A stretch of 64,000 bases of DNA from Halisarca cf. caerulea (GCA_963170055.1 CAUJGJ010000467.1:410901-474900), one strand, 5' to 3'; shown: positions 10,701 to 22,303, counted from the stretch's first letter. Translations and numbers: made by a program. The notes: generated by a model not told the origin, from the letters alone.

Positions 10701-11522
10701 ATGGATTTACAGTTATATTACTGGAGCTCTTGTCAATGCACACTGAATCTATGATATAGATCTCTGATACGGCCACCTAAAAGACAAAGTACACGAAGTA
10801 TCTGTTTTAAGTACATTATTGCTAAACACAATTGAGCAATGAAAGACAAACATACCACATAATATTGTGGATATAAAATTAAATTAAATACAGTTTCTAA
10901 GAATCTTAGAAAGTGTAACAGAAAACAACTGTGTCTATAATACTTGAGTGTTAGGAAGTTTTCAATTCAATGCATATTAAACTCACAAAGGGCGGTGCAA
11001 AGAGAGATACTTTTAGAAATTCTTCCTGAAGAGAAGACACCTATTACACACGCACATTTTAAGTACACTGACATAAAACGATAGGTATTTAGTAAAATCA
11101 ATTTACCAATGCCATGTGTCGACCAACATTCTTCAAAAAGTGATACTTGTTCGGTAGGATGTCCGATTCTAACTGCTGCTTGCAAACACCTCTCAGTTCT
11201 TTGAGAGTAACTTCAGGTGATACTCTGAGCAAGAAGTCAAGAACATCAAGTATACTCTCCCCAAACAACACGTTAAAGTTGAGAAGAGCAATCTTCTAAG
11301 GTCAGAACGACCTACCTGACGAAACCAGAGGATATGGACTCCAGACAAACACTTGCGAATATACATCGCAGGTCGGCTCTCCACAGAAACGACGGAGCGA
11401 TAAGCACGTGCAAGTCTATAGAATTCTGTTCGGGGTCAGTTGCAAAGTACGCCACATAAATACCTTCGCAGAGTAGATGAATGGACAACTCTTACGTCTA
11501 AAGACTTGACAGATGTGGACAT
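7797..11522 (-). CDS. SPATA1: SPATA1-like spermatogenesis-associated protein
   Basis: Homologue of SPATA1, a testis/sperm protein with a conserved N-terminal domain and a C-terminal coiled coil; its molecular role is poorly known. Nine exons join in phase: 11496-11522, 11316-11425, 11107-11224, 10987-11025, 9018-10776, 8908-8953, 8345-8427, 8152-8315, 7797-7982, giving 843 aa (human about 460). N-terminal matches: LHVLIAPSFLWRADL, GFVRVSPEVTLKELRG, NKYHFLKNVGRHMAL and FLKVSLFAPPF. The large central exon is S/T-rich and disordered, and includes about sixteen 10-residue HTTPHLTSDE-type repeats. The C-terminal exons are heptad-rich (LTKYRELCLKAKSLKDELKK, LAVKLERENNNLQKRI). The extra length is the central exon. 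The first tiny exon and the 8152 donor (GTGAAA) are the least certain parts. Confidence 0.85.
8746..8796. repeat. poly(G)/poly(C) inverted tract in SPATA1 intron
   Basis: A run of about 20 G is followed by ATACCCCCTGTA and a run of about 14 C, so a strand can fold into a G-C hairpin or form G-quadruplex / i-motif. It is in the SPATA1 intron between exons 8345-8427 and 8908-8953. Confidence 0.85.
9150..9640 (-). repeat. 30-bp coding minisatellite in SPATA1 exon 5
   Basis: About sixteen tandem 30-bp units (plus strand GATGTGAGGTGAGGGGTGGT followed by GTGTTCATCA and variants) encode a 10-residue repeat HTTPHLTSDE / HTTPHHTADE in the SPATA1 frame. Unit length is a multiple of three. Because all frames lack stops, long antisense frames also appear here; they are shadows. 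Confidence 0.93.
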
Positions 11523-11575
11523 CGCCTCTCAACACGGCTCGGCGCACTTCGTTAGCATTTATAGCACCGCCCCCC

Positions 11576-11671
11576 TAGTCTCGTGAACCAGACCCCTCCC
11601 CGCCCTCCATTTTATCATTACGGGCGTAATGATAAAATGGAGGGCGGGGAGGGGTCTGGTTCACGAGACTA
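11576..11671. mobile_element. Near-perfect 96-bp palindrome (fold-back MITE)
   Basis: Two 47-bp arms are perfect reverse complements around a 2-base centre (GG at 11623-11624). The arms begin TAGTCTCGTGAACCAGACCC, similar to the ends at 2639-2717 and to a single arm at 15684-15722. An 8-bp direct repeat ACCGCCCC lies at 11566-11573 and 11671-11678. It is about 55 bp upstream of the SPATA1 start codon. Confidence 0.9.
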
Positions 11672-12556
11672 CCGCCCCATGTGACCACACCTACAACGAG
11701 GTCAGTTGAATGTCTATGGTTCAATGAAAAAGGATTCAATTAATCACATGAACCGTCACTCCAGCCTCTCAACCACCTCTCGTCTACTCTAGAACAGTCA
11801 AATTGCGGTTTCCCTAGGTGTTCATTGACTTCATTGTGTAATCGACACATCCACTGAGATAACTCCCTTTGGCTTGAAGCAATGGGCGGATCAATCTTCA
11901 ATCTGTGTTACACGAAAAGCAATTGCATCAACTGTGGCAATACACCAATAATCATCACTATTATCTATTCTCCAGGAAGCATTTGAATAGTAAACCCATC
12001 ACCTACTGTTCAGCGACTAATCACCTTTCCTGCATGTGTTGAGCACAAGGCTCACATGGATATACTTTGGATATAATATATATAAAATTTTCCATGTCTT
12101 TCTCTTGCTGAGTTGATGGGGTGGTTGGATAATATGCTGCTACTGTGTGCAAGAACGTCCATGTTGCTCGACCTAGCTCCTCACTGTCCACTGGGCATTC
12201 CTTCTTTACTACATCACCAGATTTCTAAAAACGTAATCACCACTAATAATCATAGCAATCCGTTTGCATGCACAGCAATGAATGTACATGTCCAATTCAG
12301 TGTTATCTTTGTTGTGATAATACTAACAACCATTCATTGTGCAGTAATGTTTATGTATTGCAATGAATAAACAAATGCTTGAAGATTGCCAGACCGGACA
12401 CAAATTTACTGGTTTGTGGGGTTCACAAGTCAGAGACTGTATGAAGACACTCAACATAAAAAGTAAGGACACACCAAAAATAAATACACATACAAAATTA
12501 AATATTATGATAGTTGGGACAATACTTTGCCCGACTTATTACCCGGGCGAGTAACT

Positions 12557-12665
12557 CATTGCAAGATGCAGACATTACAGTTTACCACAAACAAATTCAT
12601 TGTAAGATGCAGTGGATATGACAGTCTACTGCAAACTATCTCATTGTAAGATGCAGTGGACACAA
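12557..12665. repeat. About 47-bp degenerate tandem repeat
   Basis: Three diverged copies of TCATTGTAAGATGCAGTGGA plus a variable CTACTGCAAAC part. No coding potential is seen. Confidence 0.7.
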
Positions 12666-13064
12666 AGCTCAATGTGACAAGTTCCAGTGTGGTAATAAAT
12701 GACACGAGAAAGTTGTGAAATTCGTTCACTTTTGCATTCGTTCCAGATTTAGATTTACCATAACAGTAACGGAAGGGGATGGTTAACGTGTGGGTGATGC
12801 CAACACAGACTCTTCCAGTCCTACACATCAACTTATGATGTGGCCATAGCGCACAAAAGTATGCCCGGTCTAAATTTAAGTAAATGGTGACAAGCGTGGA
12901 ATTCTATGTTTCAACAGACACAGATGAACCTTCTGTTGCTGACGGGACCAGTTCTTGAAATCAGAGCACACACGACAAACGTTTGCGGCCATTTTTGTTT
13001 GCATCTCTATGAATATCATTAGTAAACCCTGCAGGGGGTCCTTTAGGAGAGAGAAGCCAGCAGG

Positions 13065-15194
13065 ATGATTCCGAACGGTAGCAGCAACAGCAACAACAAC
13101 AGCAATGTTCCAGTTGCGCCAGGCGTAATCGTGAATCCTGGGACGCCGTTTTCTATAGCCAGTCCAACTTTTCCAGAGGACAATGCGGTACGCTTTCTGC
13201 CATCACTATCCTACAGGCGTAGCGTTTTGTCCGGGGGGCGGCCAATCTCCGACCTCCCCGTCTACGACACCCCTGCTCCGATAAAGCAAGAATGTCTCCA
13301 AGAGCCTTGCATCAGGTCATTTATTGATCCACACGGCAACCCAAACCGATCATCACAGCTGAACCAACGGGGAAGAGTGAGTGGAAGTCATCTGTTAAGA
13401 CCGCCCAACTCATTGAATCCGGTTTCTCCTACTTTCTCTGACGTTTCTTCAGTACGTCTTACTCCTCGATCGCCGAATTTTTCTAGATACTGTAACTCTG
13501 GCTGTCCAGCGTCACTTCATGAAATCTTCAAAACTCCGGAAGGTTCCAGGAAAAACTCATTGACCAGCAGACAGCTTCATCAAAGCTTTGATCTTGACGA
13601 CGCTGTTCTCTTTCCTCTATATCCTCCGATCCAGTCGTACTCTCCATACCTTAGCAGTCCGCTGTTGAGCAGTCCTCAGCATGTCCTGGGATCCAGGAAG
13701 AGAACTCTATCTGTGTCTCCCTTTTCCGATCTTGCTGACCTCAATACAATGAGAGGCTCTCCCAACTCGCTATCTATAGCTGGAAATTCCCCCTTTCAAC
13801 CCGGGTCTGTTGGTCACCTTATAGGGCATCTACCCAGTCCAGCTGCAACCCCCACCTTTGTTCACTATCAAGTCCAGCAAAGGAAGACATCCATTGAACA
13901 CAATCATGGGCGGCTAACGATAACTAACCAAGTCACTTTTACAGAGGCTCCAGCCACCCTTGTGCCTCCAACAGAGTACAGCTACAGCACTGCCAGTATG
14001 ACCCAAGATACATGGTCGAACAGCCAATCATCCATTGGGAATATGGTTCTCAGTGGCCCTGGCACAATGGATACTGATGCTGATGTTGGAGGTACAATAG
14101 CAGATACCACAGATATTTCACAGATGGAAATTACTGCTGCTGCTAAATCACTACTGTGCTGTCGATGGAAGGATTGTTCAATGGCTTTTGAGGATCAAGA
14201 TGATTTAGTTCGACACATTGAAAAGGCACATGTTGAGCCAAAGAGGAGCCAGGATGATTATGTATGCATGTGGGAAAAATGTTCTCGAAGCCAAAAACCT
14301 TTCAATGCTCGATACAAGCTCCTCATTCACATGCGTACACACTCTGGGGAGAAGCCTAATCACTGCACAGTGAGTCATTACCATGATCTGCTGGTTTCCC
14401 CTTTGCTTTATGGTTGACTATAGCTTGTTTCTTCATTTGTGCATGCAGTTTCCAGGCTGTGATAAGGCATTTTCGCGAATGGAAAATCTTCGAATTCATT
14501 TGCGTTCTCACACTGGAGAACGCCCCTACCCTTGTCAATTTCCAGGTTGTTCCAAGACTTTCTCAAACTCCTCAGATAGGTCCAAACACCAAAGGACACA
14601 TTACGATCAGGTGAATTAAGGATTATAATATTACATGCACAGATTTGATATAACCTATATACTTTCCTTCATGTGCATGTCCCATACTTCTGCAGAAACC
14701 TTATGGTTGCTCACATCCTGGGTGTACAAAAAAGTACACGGATCCAAGTTCATTGAGAAAGCATGTCAGGACACACACACAGCCAAGGAAAAGGGTATAG
14801 GGAATATCTGTGCTCCTAGCTGCATGTGTGATCGATCTAGAATTATATTATAACTGTTATTTGTTTGCTTCAGATCAAAAATGATGAAGAGGACTTGAAC
14901 AATATACTAACTGTGCAACCTATTCAGAAAACTAATAAGGGAAAACCCCTTGCTGTCATTCATGGCTACACACTAGCTAATAGCCCATTACATCCACCAG
15001 CTCCTGAAGCGGTAACATGGCCTCAATACACAGACGATCAAGGCACAGATCCCTCCTATTCCTTGCAGCCGTTAACTCCTCAATGCTCTGGACCATACAT
15101 GTCACTGGATGTGTTCCCATCTTCTACAACACACCCTCTGCCACACCCTCTGCCACACCCTGCACACCCACCACCTCCTTACTCGTCACATTAA
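13065..15194 (+). CDS. GLIS-family Kruppel-like zinc-finger transcription factor
   Basis: DNA-binding regulator of the GLI/GLIS/ZIC superfamily. Four exons join in phase: 13065-14369, 14449-14610, 14696-14794, 14874-15194, giving 628 aa. Five tandem C2H2 fingers span about residues 364-522: [52 protein letters not shown] and [20 protein letters not shown]. The signature [20 protein letters not shown] is GLIS-type; GLI proteins have PFKAQYMLVVHMRRHTGEK. The last finger is followed by basic QPRKR. The N-terminal 360 residues are Ser/Pro-rich and disordered; the C-terminus is proline-rich ([20 protein letters not shown]). I cannot tell which of GLIS1, 2 or 3 is closest, so no symbol is given. 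The single long first exon keeps the first two fingers together. Confidence 0.92.
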
Positions 15195-15436
15195 CCTGAT
15201 AGAACTTATTTACTGCATAATATGTAGTTCTACAATGTTTTGGTTTGTGCATGGCATGATATTATAGTTGCATGTGTTTTGTGACAAGTTATAACTAACT
15301 AGAGTACCAATGCATCTTTTATAGGGCTAAAGTGGTATCACAATATGATAACGCAAGAAGACTTTAATACTAATTGACCGTTATAGGGCAAGCCCCTTTC
15401 ACTGAAATAATTAAACTTGCATAATATTATGTACAT
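15195..15436. other. 3' flank of GLIS-like gene
   Basis: AT-rich sequence after the GLIS stop codon, expected to contain its 3' UTR. No further gene and no clear poly(A) signal are recognised. Confidence 0.4.
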
Positions 15437-15683
15437 AGTGCACCAAAACGGACAACAGCCAGTCAAAATGGCTAAAGCAAAACAGAAGTATAGAACTTTG
15501 TATAAAAGCTGCTGTCCTCATGTACCATTCTCCTTTGTGAGTAGATGTGGATTGTGTCGGTTGTAAACTCAAATAGTGCTGAATTCAGAAAAGGGGTAAC
15601 TCCAAACCCAGGTGCATGACCAAGACCGATCAGGCTATACTACCTTTACGCCATTGTTCAAAGTACAGGATCCAGGAAGCCAG
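15437..15683 (+). mobile_element. Promoter-like interspersed repeat, copy 1
   Basis: About 240 bp aligned by eye with 23512-23747. Shared landmarks: a CACCAAAACGGACAACAGCC-like stretch, TATAAAAGCTGCTGTCC, TTTGTGAGTAG, GAATTCAGAAAAGGGGTAAC and GGATC(C/T)AGGAAGCC. The conserved TATAAAA box suggests an LTR or a transposon 5' end. At 15684 the match stops where a TAGTCTTGTGAACTGGACCC MITE-like arm starts. Confidence 0.7.
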
Positions 15684-15724
15684 TAGTCTTGTGAACTGGA
15701 CCCCTCCTTGTCCTCCATTTTATA
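15684..15724. mobile_element. Single arm of the TAGTCT MITE family
   Basis: TAGTCTTGTGAACTGGACCC, CTCC and TCCTCCATTTTATA closely match one arm of the palindrome at 11576-11671. No second arm was found nearby, so it is a solo or truncated copy, or the end of a longer element. Confidence 0.65.
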
Positions 15725-16330
15725 AATATGCTTGTTTCATCCCATGCTCTTCCATTCCATGCTGTTCCATCCCATGCTCTTCCATTGACTGGAGTGACTG
15801 CCAGCTGTGATGGGCTGTGGATGTGACAGTGTCACTCCTGTAGGCTCCCCGCTTGGCAGTCATCCATTTCTTGTGCTGCTCTACCTCGATCCGCCCCTTG
15901 GTAGCACAGAGGTACCTCAATCCAGTTAGGAGGTGCTGGATGTAGGTCCTAATTGTTCCCTGTTGTAGCTTTCTTTCTATTTGAATCCACTCTAGGAATC
16001 CCTCCACCCATTTGCGTTCTCCAAGGCATTCCAAATTAGGCTGCTGAAATCCAGTCCTCTCTGGGGGGAGGGGGGGGGGGGGGGCTGCTGAAATCCTGTC
16101 CTCTCTGTGGGGAGGATGGGGGAGGAGGTGGGGCATCCTTGGGCAGGGGAGGGGGGCTGCTGAAATCCGGTTTTCTCTTGGGGAATAGAGGGATCCTTGG
16201 CCAGAGGGGACTGCTGGGGCCCAGTCCTCTCTGCAGTTTTCTTTGGTTGGATAATTTCAGGTGGTATCATCTCCATAAACTCTCCATAGAGCTCCTCTTG
16301 ACTCTGATTCATTGTTGTTGGCTTCAACTA
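15725..16330 (-). pseudogene. Transposon-derived reading frame, possibly tyrosine-recombinase N-terminal region
   Basis: Two overlapping minus-strand frames (about 15992-16327 and 15720-16136) look like one protein broken near a G-run at 16065-16083. The upstream part is proline-rich with three copies of ERTGFQQP. The downstream part, FLEWIQIERKLQQGTIRTYI followed by LLTGLRYLCATKG, is helical and resembles the SAM-like core-binding domain of tyrosine recombinases (DIRS or Crypton type). No catalytic R-H-R-Y residues are visible. The tail MEEHGMEQHGMEEHGMKQ comes from a 15-bp tandem repeat at 15735-15785. Assignment is tentative. Confidence 0.35.
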
Positions 16331-16544
16331 AACCACCTGCTGAGGAGTTGCTGTTCTATATAGTGCCTGTCTGCCAGGGAATGGCTTCAGACACTGCACA
16401 ATGCCCATAGTATTAATGTTGGGTTTCTTTCTTATTCCATCCTTCAGAGCCAAGTACCATCTGTAATCTCCCTCTCTCTCCAATGATGATGGTTAACAGT
16501 ACGTATGTACTAAGTATGCTTTCTCTTTCTCTGCACTTGCTCCC
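16331..16544. other. Unassigned sequence before microsatellite
   Basis: About 200 bp, probably part of the same transposon-derived region. I see no gene or structured repeat. Confidence 0.4.
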
Positions 16545-16600
16545 TGTGTGTGTGTGTATGTGTGTGTGTGTGTGTGTGTATGTGTGTGTATGTGTGTATG

Positions 16601-16631
<31 letters not shown>

Positions 16632-16647
16632 GTGTATGTGTGTGTGT

Positions 16648-16696
<49 letters not shown>

Positions 16697-16715
16697 GTGT
16701 ATGTGTGTGTGTGCA

Positions 16716-16776
<61 letters not shown>

Positions 16777-16784
16777 ACGTGCAG
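16545..16784. repeat. (GT)n microsatellite
   Basis: About 240 bp of GT with scattered TATG interruptions. Open frames of CVCVCV and THTHTH type are artefacts. Confidence 0.96.
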
Positions 16785-16955
16785 TTGTGTATTTATTTAC
16801 ATTCTTCTTCATTCTCCCTCCAGATATGTGTTCTGCGGCCCAAAAATGCCGGTTGGAGTATTCCATGAAGAGCAATCCACAGCAGTACATTTGCTATTGC
16901 GTGAAAAAAGTAATCAAGGCCACGTACATGTACGTATGATGTCATTTCCGTGTCA

Positions 16956-16958
<3 letters not shown>

Positions 16959-17012
<54 letters not shown>

Positions 17013-17105
17013 GTGTGCAGAGTGTCACTATATAGTATATAGAGTGTCACCATGAGTATAACATACAAAGTGTGCCAGTGAGTATGCAAAATGTGTCAGT
17101 GAGTA
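16959..17105. repeat. (GT)n tract and decayed AGTGTCACCATGAGTAT-like repeat
   Basis: A pure GT run (16959-17010) is followed by about five degenerate copies of an AGTGTC(A/C)C..TGAGTAT unit up to 17105. It lies immediately upstream of the TXNL1-like exons. Confidence 0.75.
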
Positions 17106-17149
17106 TACAAAGTGTCCCAGTCCAACCAGGTGAAGAAATGTACTTGTGC

Positions 17150-17530
17150 AGCAGAAGTTGTATCACTTTGCAGCTGTTTGCCAAGGACAACCAAGGTGAT
17201 GAGGATGAAACATGTCTGGAGTATTTGTCAAGGACAACCAAGGTGATGAGGATGAAACGTGTCTGGAGTATTTGTCAAGGACAACCAAGGTGATGAGTAT
17301 GAAACGTGTATGGAGTATTTGTCAAGGACAACCAAGGTGATGAGGATGAAACATGTTTAGAGTATTTGTCCTTTTATGGAACTCCTTTGGATGTGACTAA
17401 CATGAAGGACTTTAAGAGAGTATGTCTCCATGGTAACATCACCACGCATTTAAGCTAAATCTCCATTCTGTGTATTAATGGCCTATTTCCTCTGGTCCAG
17501 GTGACTGGTGAAACAGGAGAGAGTCACTAG
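17150..17530 (+). CDS. TXNL1-like 3' terminal exons (PITH domain), partial
   Basis: The C-terminal end of a thioredoxin-like 1 protein, a proteasome-associated redox protein. Exon A (about 17150-17419) reads SCITLQLFAKDNQGDEDETC at its start and EYLSFYGTPLDVTNMKDFKR at its end. Exon B (17501-17530) reads VTGETGESH then a stop; the human ending is VVGKKGESH. The 17420-17500 intron is GTATGT...CCAG. Inside exon A, four 47-bp tandem copies (17196-17383) break the frame unless 17196-17336, which starts GT and ends AG, is spliced out; then the frame is exactly restored. No thioredoxin domain or upstream PITH exons are visible between 15195 and 17150, so this is a partial duplicate or gene fragment. 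Confidence 0.7.
17196..17383 (+). repeat. 47-bp tandem repeat in PITH-domain exon
   Basis: Copies start at 17196, 17243, 17290 and 17337, each GTGATGAGGATGAAACATGT and so on, ending ...GGACAACCAAG. Every junction has the form CCAAG|GTGATG. Three extra copies total 141 bp, a multiple of three, although 47 is not. Confidence 0.95.
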
Positions 17531-17689
17531 ACTGTGCAACTACATGTACTAATGTACTCGGAAATTGTACGTTAGACAAACTTAATTGATTGATGATAGT
17601 AACTGCAGATATTTAATTACTATTCTTACACACTAGTCTAATACACAATGTACTAAGTTAGAGATTACAACATTGAAACTTGGAGCTGC

Positions 17690-18732
<1,043 letters not shown>

Positions 18733-18900
18733 CTTTTGATGTTCAAAGTCTAATAAGCACGTGATGTATGTAACAGTCACGACACATCACAGGTCAATGC
18801 TGAAAAATTGAAAGATTATATATACAAGTTCTCTCTGTTTAGTTTACAATAGAATACAGTCCACATAATGATTTAGGGCACATTTGGGAGAGCACTAACA

Positions 18901-19100
18901 NNNNNNNNNNNNNNNNNNNNNNNNNNNNNNNNNNNNNNNNNNNNNNNNNNNNNNNNNNNNNNNNNNNNNNNNNNNNNNNNNNNNNNNNNNNNNNNNNNNN
19001 NNNNNNNNNNNNNNNNNNNNNNNNNNNNNNNNNNNNNNNNNNNNNNNNNNNNNNNNNNNNNNNNNNNNNNNNNNNNNNNNNNNNNNNNNNNNNNNNNNNN
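18901..19100. other. Assembly gap (200 N)
   Basis: Exactly 200 N. True gap size is unknown. It separates the enolase pseudogene from exon-like sequence at 19101-19330. Confidence 1.
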
Positions 19101-19228
19101 AACAATGTTCTTCCAATAACAATATTTACTATGTAATCATGCTGAAGACACATTCTATGACGGACCCTGAAAGAGAAGGGTAAGAGCATTAAGAGGCAGA
19201 TTCAAACACTTTAAGAACAATAGCTCAC

Positions 19229-19326
19229 CCCTACATCAACGCCCTTAGGTGTTACTTCTTTATAAGTACTCCTGAGCTGCTGCCGTAGCCACTTTTTGAC
19301 TCCATCTGATTTTGTATTGAGTTTGT
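19229..19326 (-). CDS. Candidate exon of an unidentified minus-strand gene
   Basis: Open stretch KLNTKSDGVKKWLRQQLRST then YKEVTPKGVDVG with a good acceptor (TTGTTTTCAG) and donor (GTGAGC). A neighbouring stretch at 19101-19180 reads RHRMCLQHDYIVNIVIGRTL and runs into the N gap; DYIVNIVIG recalls the core strand of Tctex-type dynein light chains. Another open stretch lies at about 19687-19765 (KETPVNEKLAKDPLYGALEF). I could not join these in consistent phase, so the gene is unproven. Confidence 0.35.
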
Positions 19327-19330
19327 CTGA

Positions 19331-19794
19331 AAACAAAAGTAGTAATGTAAATAACAACAAAACTAAAGCTATACAAGACATATTTTATACACATATACAT
19401 GCACACATTGTGAATGCATAAACAAAGAGACTCGCATTACAAGACTACATAGCCATCAACAGACACTATCCAGACAATAATACACAGAAAATACAACAAA
19501 AAGGATAGCAATATTATGTCATTAGATGTGCTAACCTTCGCCATGAAACCCACTACACACCAGCAAAGTTGCTGCTCAACACAATATTTGTGACACTACA
19601 TTTAGAGGATTTCACCTGTTCATAATTTCCATGGTAAGAGGCATGCTATTGTACAAAAATGGCTACCAGCAGACGTTCAACAGCACCTTGCCAGACAGAC
19701 AATGGAATTCTAAAGCCCCATACAAAGGATCTTTGGCTAACTTTTCGTTAACAGGAGTCTCCTTAACACCTGATGCTCCAAGAGGTGATAAGAG
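19331..19794. other. Unassigned AT-rich sequence before minisatellite
   Basis: Mostly non-coding, apart from the open stretch near 19687-19765 noted with the candidate exon. No repeat or known element is recognised. Confidence 0.4.
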
Positions 19795-21905
19795 TAGAGA
19801 GAACACATCACTCAATGTGTGGAGAGAACACACCACTCAATGTGTGGAGAGAACACACCACTCAATGTATGGAGAGAACACACCACTCAATGTAGAGAGA
19901 ACACACCACTCAATGTAGAGAGAACACACCACTCAATGTGTGGAGAGAACACACCACTCAATGTATGGAGAGAACACACCACTCAATGTATGGAGAGAAC
20001 ACACCACTCAATGTATGGAGAGAACACACCACTCAATGTATGGAGAGAACACACCACTCAATGTAGAGAGAACACACCACTCAATGTAGAGAGAACACAC
20101 CACTCAATGTAGAGAGAACACACCACTCAATGTATGGAGAGAACACACCACTCAATGTATGGAGAGAACACACCACTCAATGTAGGGAGAGAACACACCA
20201 CTCAATGTGTGGAGAGAACACACCACTCAATGTATGGAGAGAACACACCACTCAATGTATGGAGAGAACACACCACTCAATGTGGAGAGAACACACTCAA
20301 TGTGGAGAGAACACACCACTCAACGTAGAGAGAACACACCACTCAATGTAGAGAGAACACAGTGACACTACTCAATATAGAGGGAGAACACACCACTCAA
20401 TGTAGAGAGAACACAGTGACACTACGCAATATAGAGGGAGAACACACACTCAATCTACAGAGAACATACACTCAATGTACAGTGAACACATCACTCAGTG
20501 TGGGGAGAACACACCATTTAGTGTGTAGAGGACACACCACTCAATGTACAGTGAACACACCACTCAATGTGGAAAAAACACACCATTCAATGCGGAGAGG
20601 GAACACGGCCACTCAATGTAGAGAGAACACATCACTCAATGCGGAGAGAACACATCACTCAATGTAGAGAGGATACGCACTCAATGTAGAGAGAACACAC
20701 CACTCAGTGTGGAGAGAACACACCACTCAGTGTGGAGAGAACACACCACTCAATGTAGAGAGAACATACCACTCAATGTGGAGAGAAAACATCACTCAAT
20801 GTAGAGAGGACACAGACTCAATGTAGAGAGAACACACCACTCAATGTGGAGAGAACACACCACTCAATGTGGAGAGAACATACCACTCAATGTGAAGAGA
20901 ACACACACTCAATATAGAGTGAACACGCCACTCAATGTTGAGAGAATACACCATTCAATGTAGAGAGAACACACCACTCAATGTAGAGAGAACACATCAC
21001 TCAATGCGGAGAGAACACATCACTCAATGTAGAGAGGATACGCACTCAATGTAGAGAGAACACACCACTCAGTGTGGAGAGAACACACCACTCAGTGTGG
21101 AGAGAACACACCACTCAATGTAGAGAGAACATACCACTCAATGTGGAGAGAAAACATCACTCAATGTAGAGAGGACACAGACTCAATGTAGAGAGAACAC
21201 ACCACTCAATGTGGAGAGAACACACCACTCAATGTGGAGAGAACATACCACTCAATGTGAAGAGAACACACACTCAATATAGAGTGAACACGCCACTCAA
21301 TGTTGAGAGAATACACCATTCAATGTAGAGAGAACACACCACTCAATGTAGAGAGAACACATCACTCAATGTAGAGAGGATACACACTCAATGTGAAGAG
21401 AACACACACTCAATATAGAGTGAACACGCCACTCAATGTAGAGAGAATATACCACTCAATGTAGAGAGAACACACACTCAATGTAGAGAGAACACACACT
21501 CAATGTAGAGAGAACACACACTCAATGTACAGAAAACACACCACTCAATGTAGAAAGAACACACCACTCAATGAAGAGAAAACACACCACTCAATGCGGA
21601 GAGAACACATCACTCAATGTGGAGAGAACACATCACTAAATGTGGAGAGAACACACCACTCAATGCGGAGAGAACACACTTTCAATGTAGAGAGAACACA
21701 CCACTCAATGTAGAGAGAACACATCACTCAATGTAGAGAGAACACACCACTCAATGAAGAGAAAACACACCACTCAATGCGGAGAGAACACATCACTCAA
21801 TGTGGAGAGAACACATCATTAAATGTGGAGAGAACACACCACTCAATGTAGAGAGAACACACTTTCAATGTAGAGAGAACACACCACTCAATGTGGAGAG
21901 AACCA
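19795..21905. repeat. 22-27 bp minisatellite (GAGAGAACACACCACTCAATGT)
   Basis: About 90 tandem units of GAGAGAACACACCACTCAAT plus GT, GTGTG, GTATG or GTA. Two larger blocks within it are near-identical: about 20640-20990 and about 21005-21355, offset about 365 bp. Frames such as WREHTTQC are repeat artefacts. Confidence 0.95.
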
Positions 21906-22303
21906 GGGAAGTCACCAGAGAATAAATAAAGAGTGACATACATCAATGAAGTGAGTACCATTTGTAGCTAAACATTATTTCCTTATACTCATCTACATTC
22001 TACTGCTACACTAAAATCATCTTAGTGTTGCAGTAGCAAAAGATTTTGTTCACCAAAGTCAGTGGATGAAGTGCATTGCAGTCACATTTGCTGAGCTTGC
22101 TAGACTTCAAAGTAGGTGTAAACAATTACTACTTTGCACCCAATCAAAATTTCTGTCACCTATCACAGGCACCTTCATACAGCTCACTGTAGTGTGTGTA
22201 GAAATGAGCAGGACTGTTTTATGATGGCTGAATATGGAATGGCTGAGATATTAAGCGCAGCACTTCGCCGCTCTACCGCTCTTTAGTTACCTCCCTGCAC
22301 TAA
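21906..22303. other. Spacer between minisatellite blocks
   Basis: About 400 bp of non-repetitive sequence. Its last part (about 22213-22310, GACTGTTTTATGATGGCTGA onward) is repeated at about 22552-22650, so the boundary between array and spacer has itself been duplicated. Confidence 0.8.

Larger units (their letters stand above)
11523..13064. other. Intergenic region between SPATA1 and GLIS-like gene
   Basis: About 1.5 kb between two divergent start codons. It holds the palindromic element at 11576-11671 and a short repeat at 12557-12665. The rest is AT-rich with no convincing exon. The GLIS 5' UTR and promoter must lie near the right end; no TATA box is obvious. Confidence 0.5.

Noticed and set aside
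11576..11671. Rho-independent terminator or riboswitch-like hairpin
   Set aside because: Eukaryotic context, and the arms belong to a repeated TIR family.
16793..16959. Exon-like stretch YVFCGPKMPVGVFHEEQSTA after the (GT)n tract
   Set aside because: Has an AG and a GT nearby but matches no part of TXNL1 and cannot be joined in phase to a supported exon.
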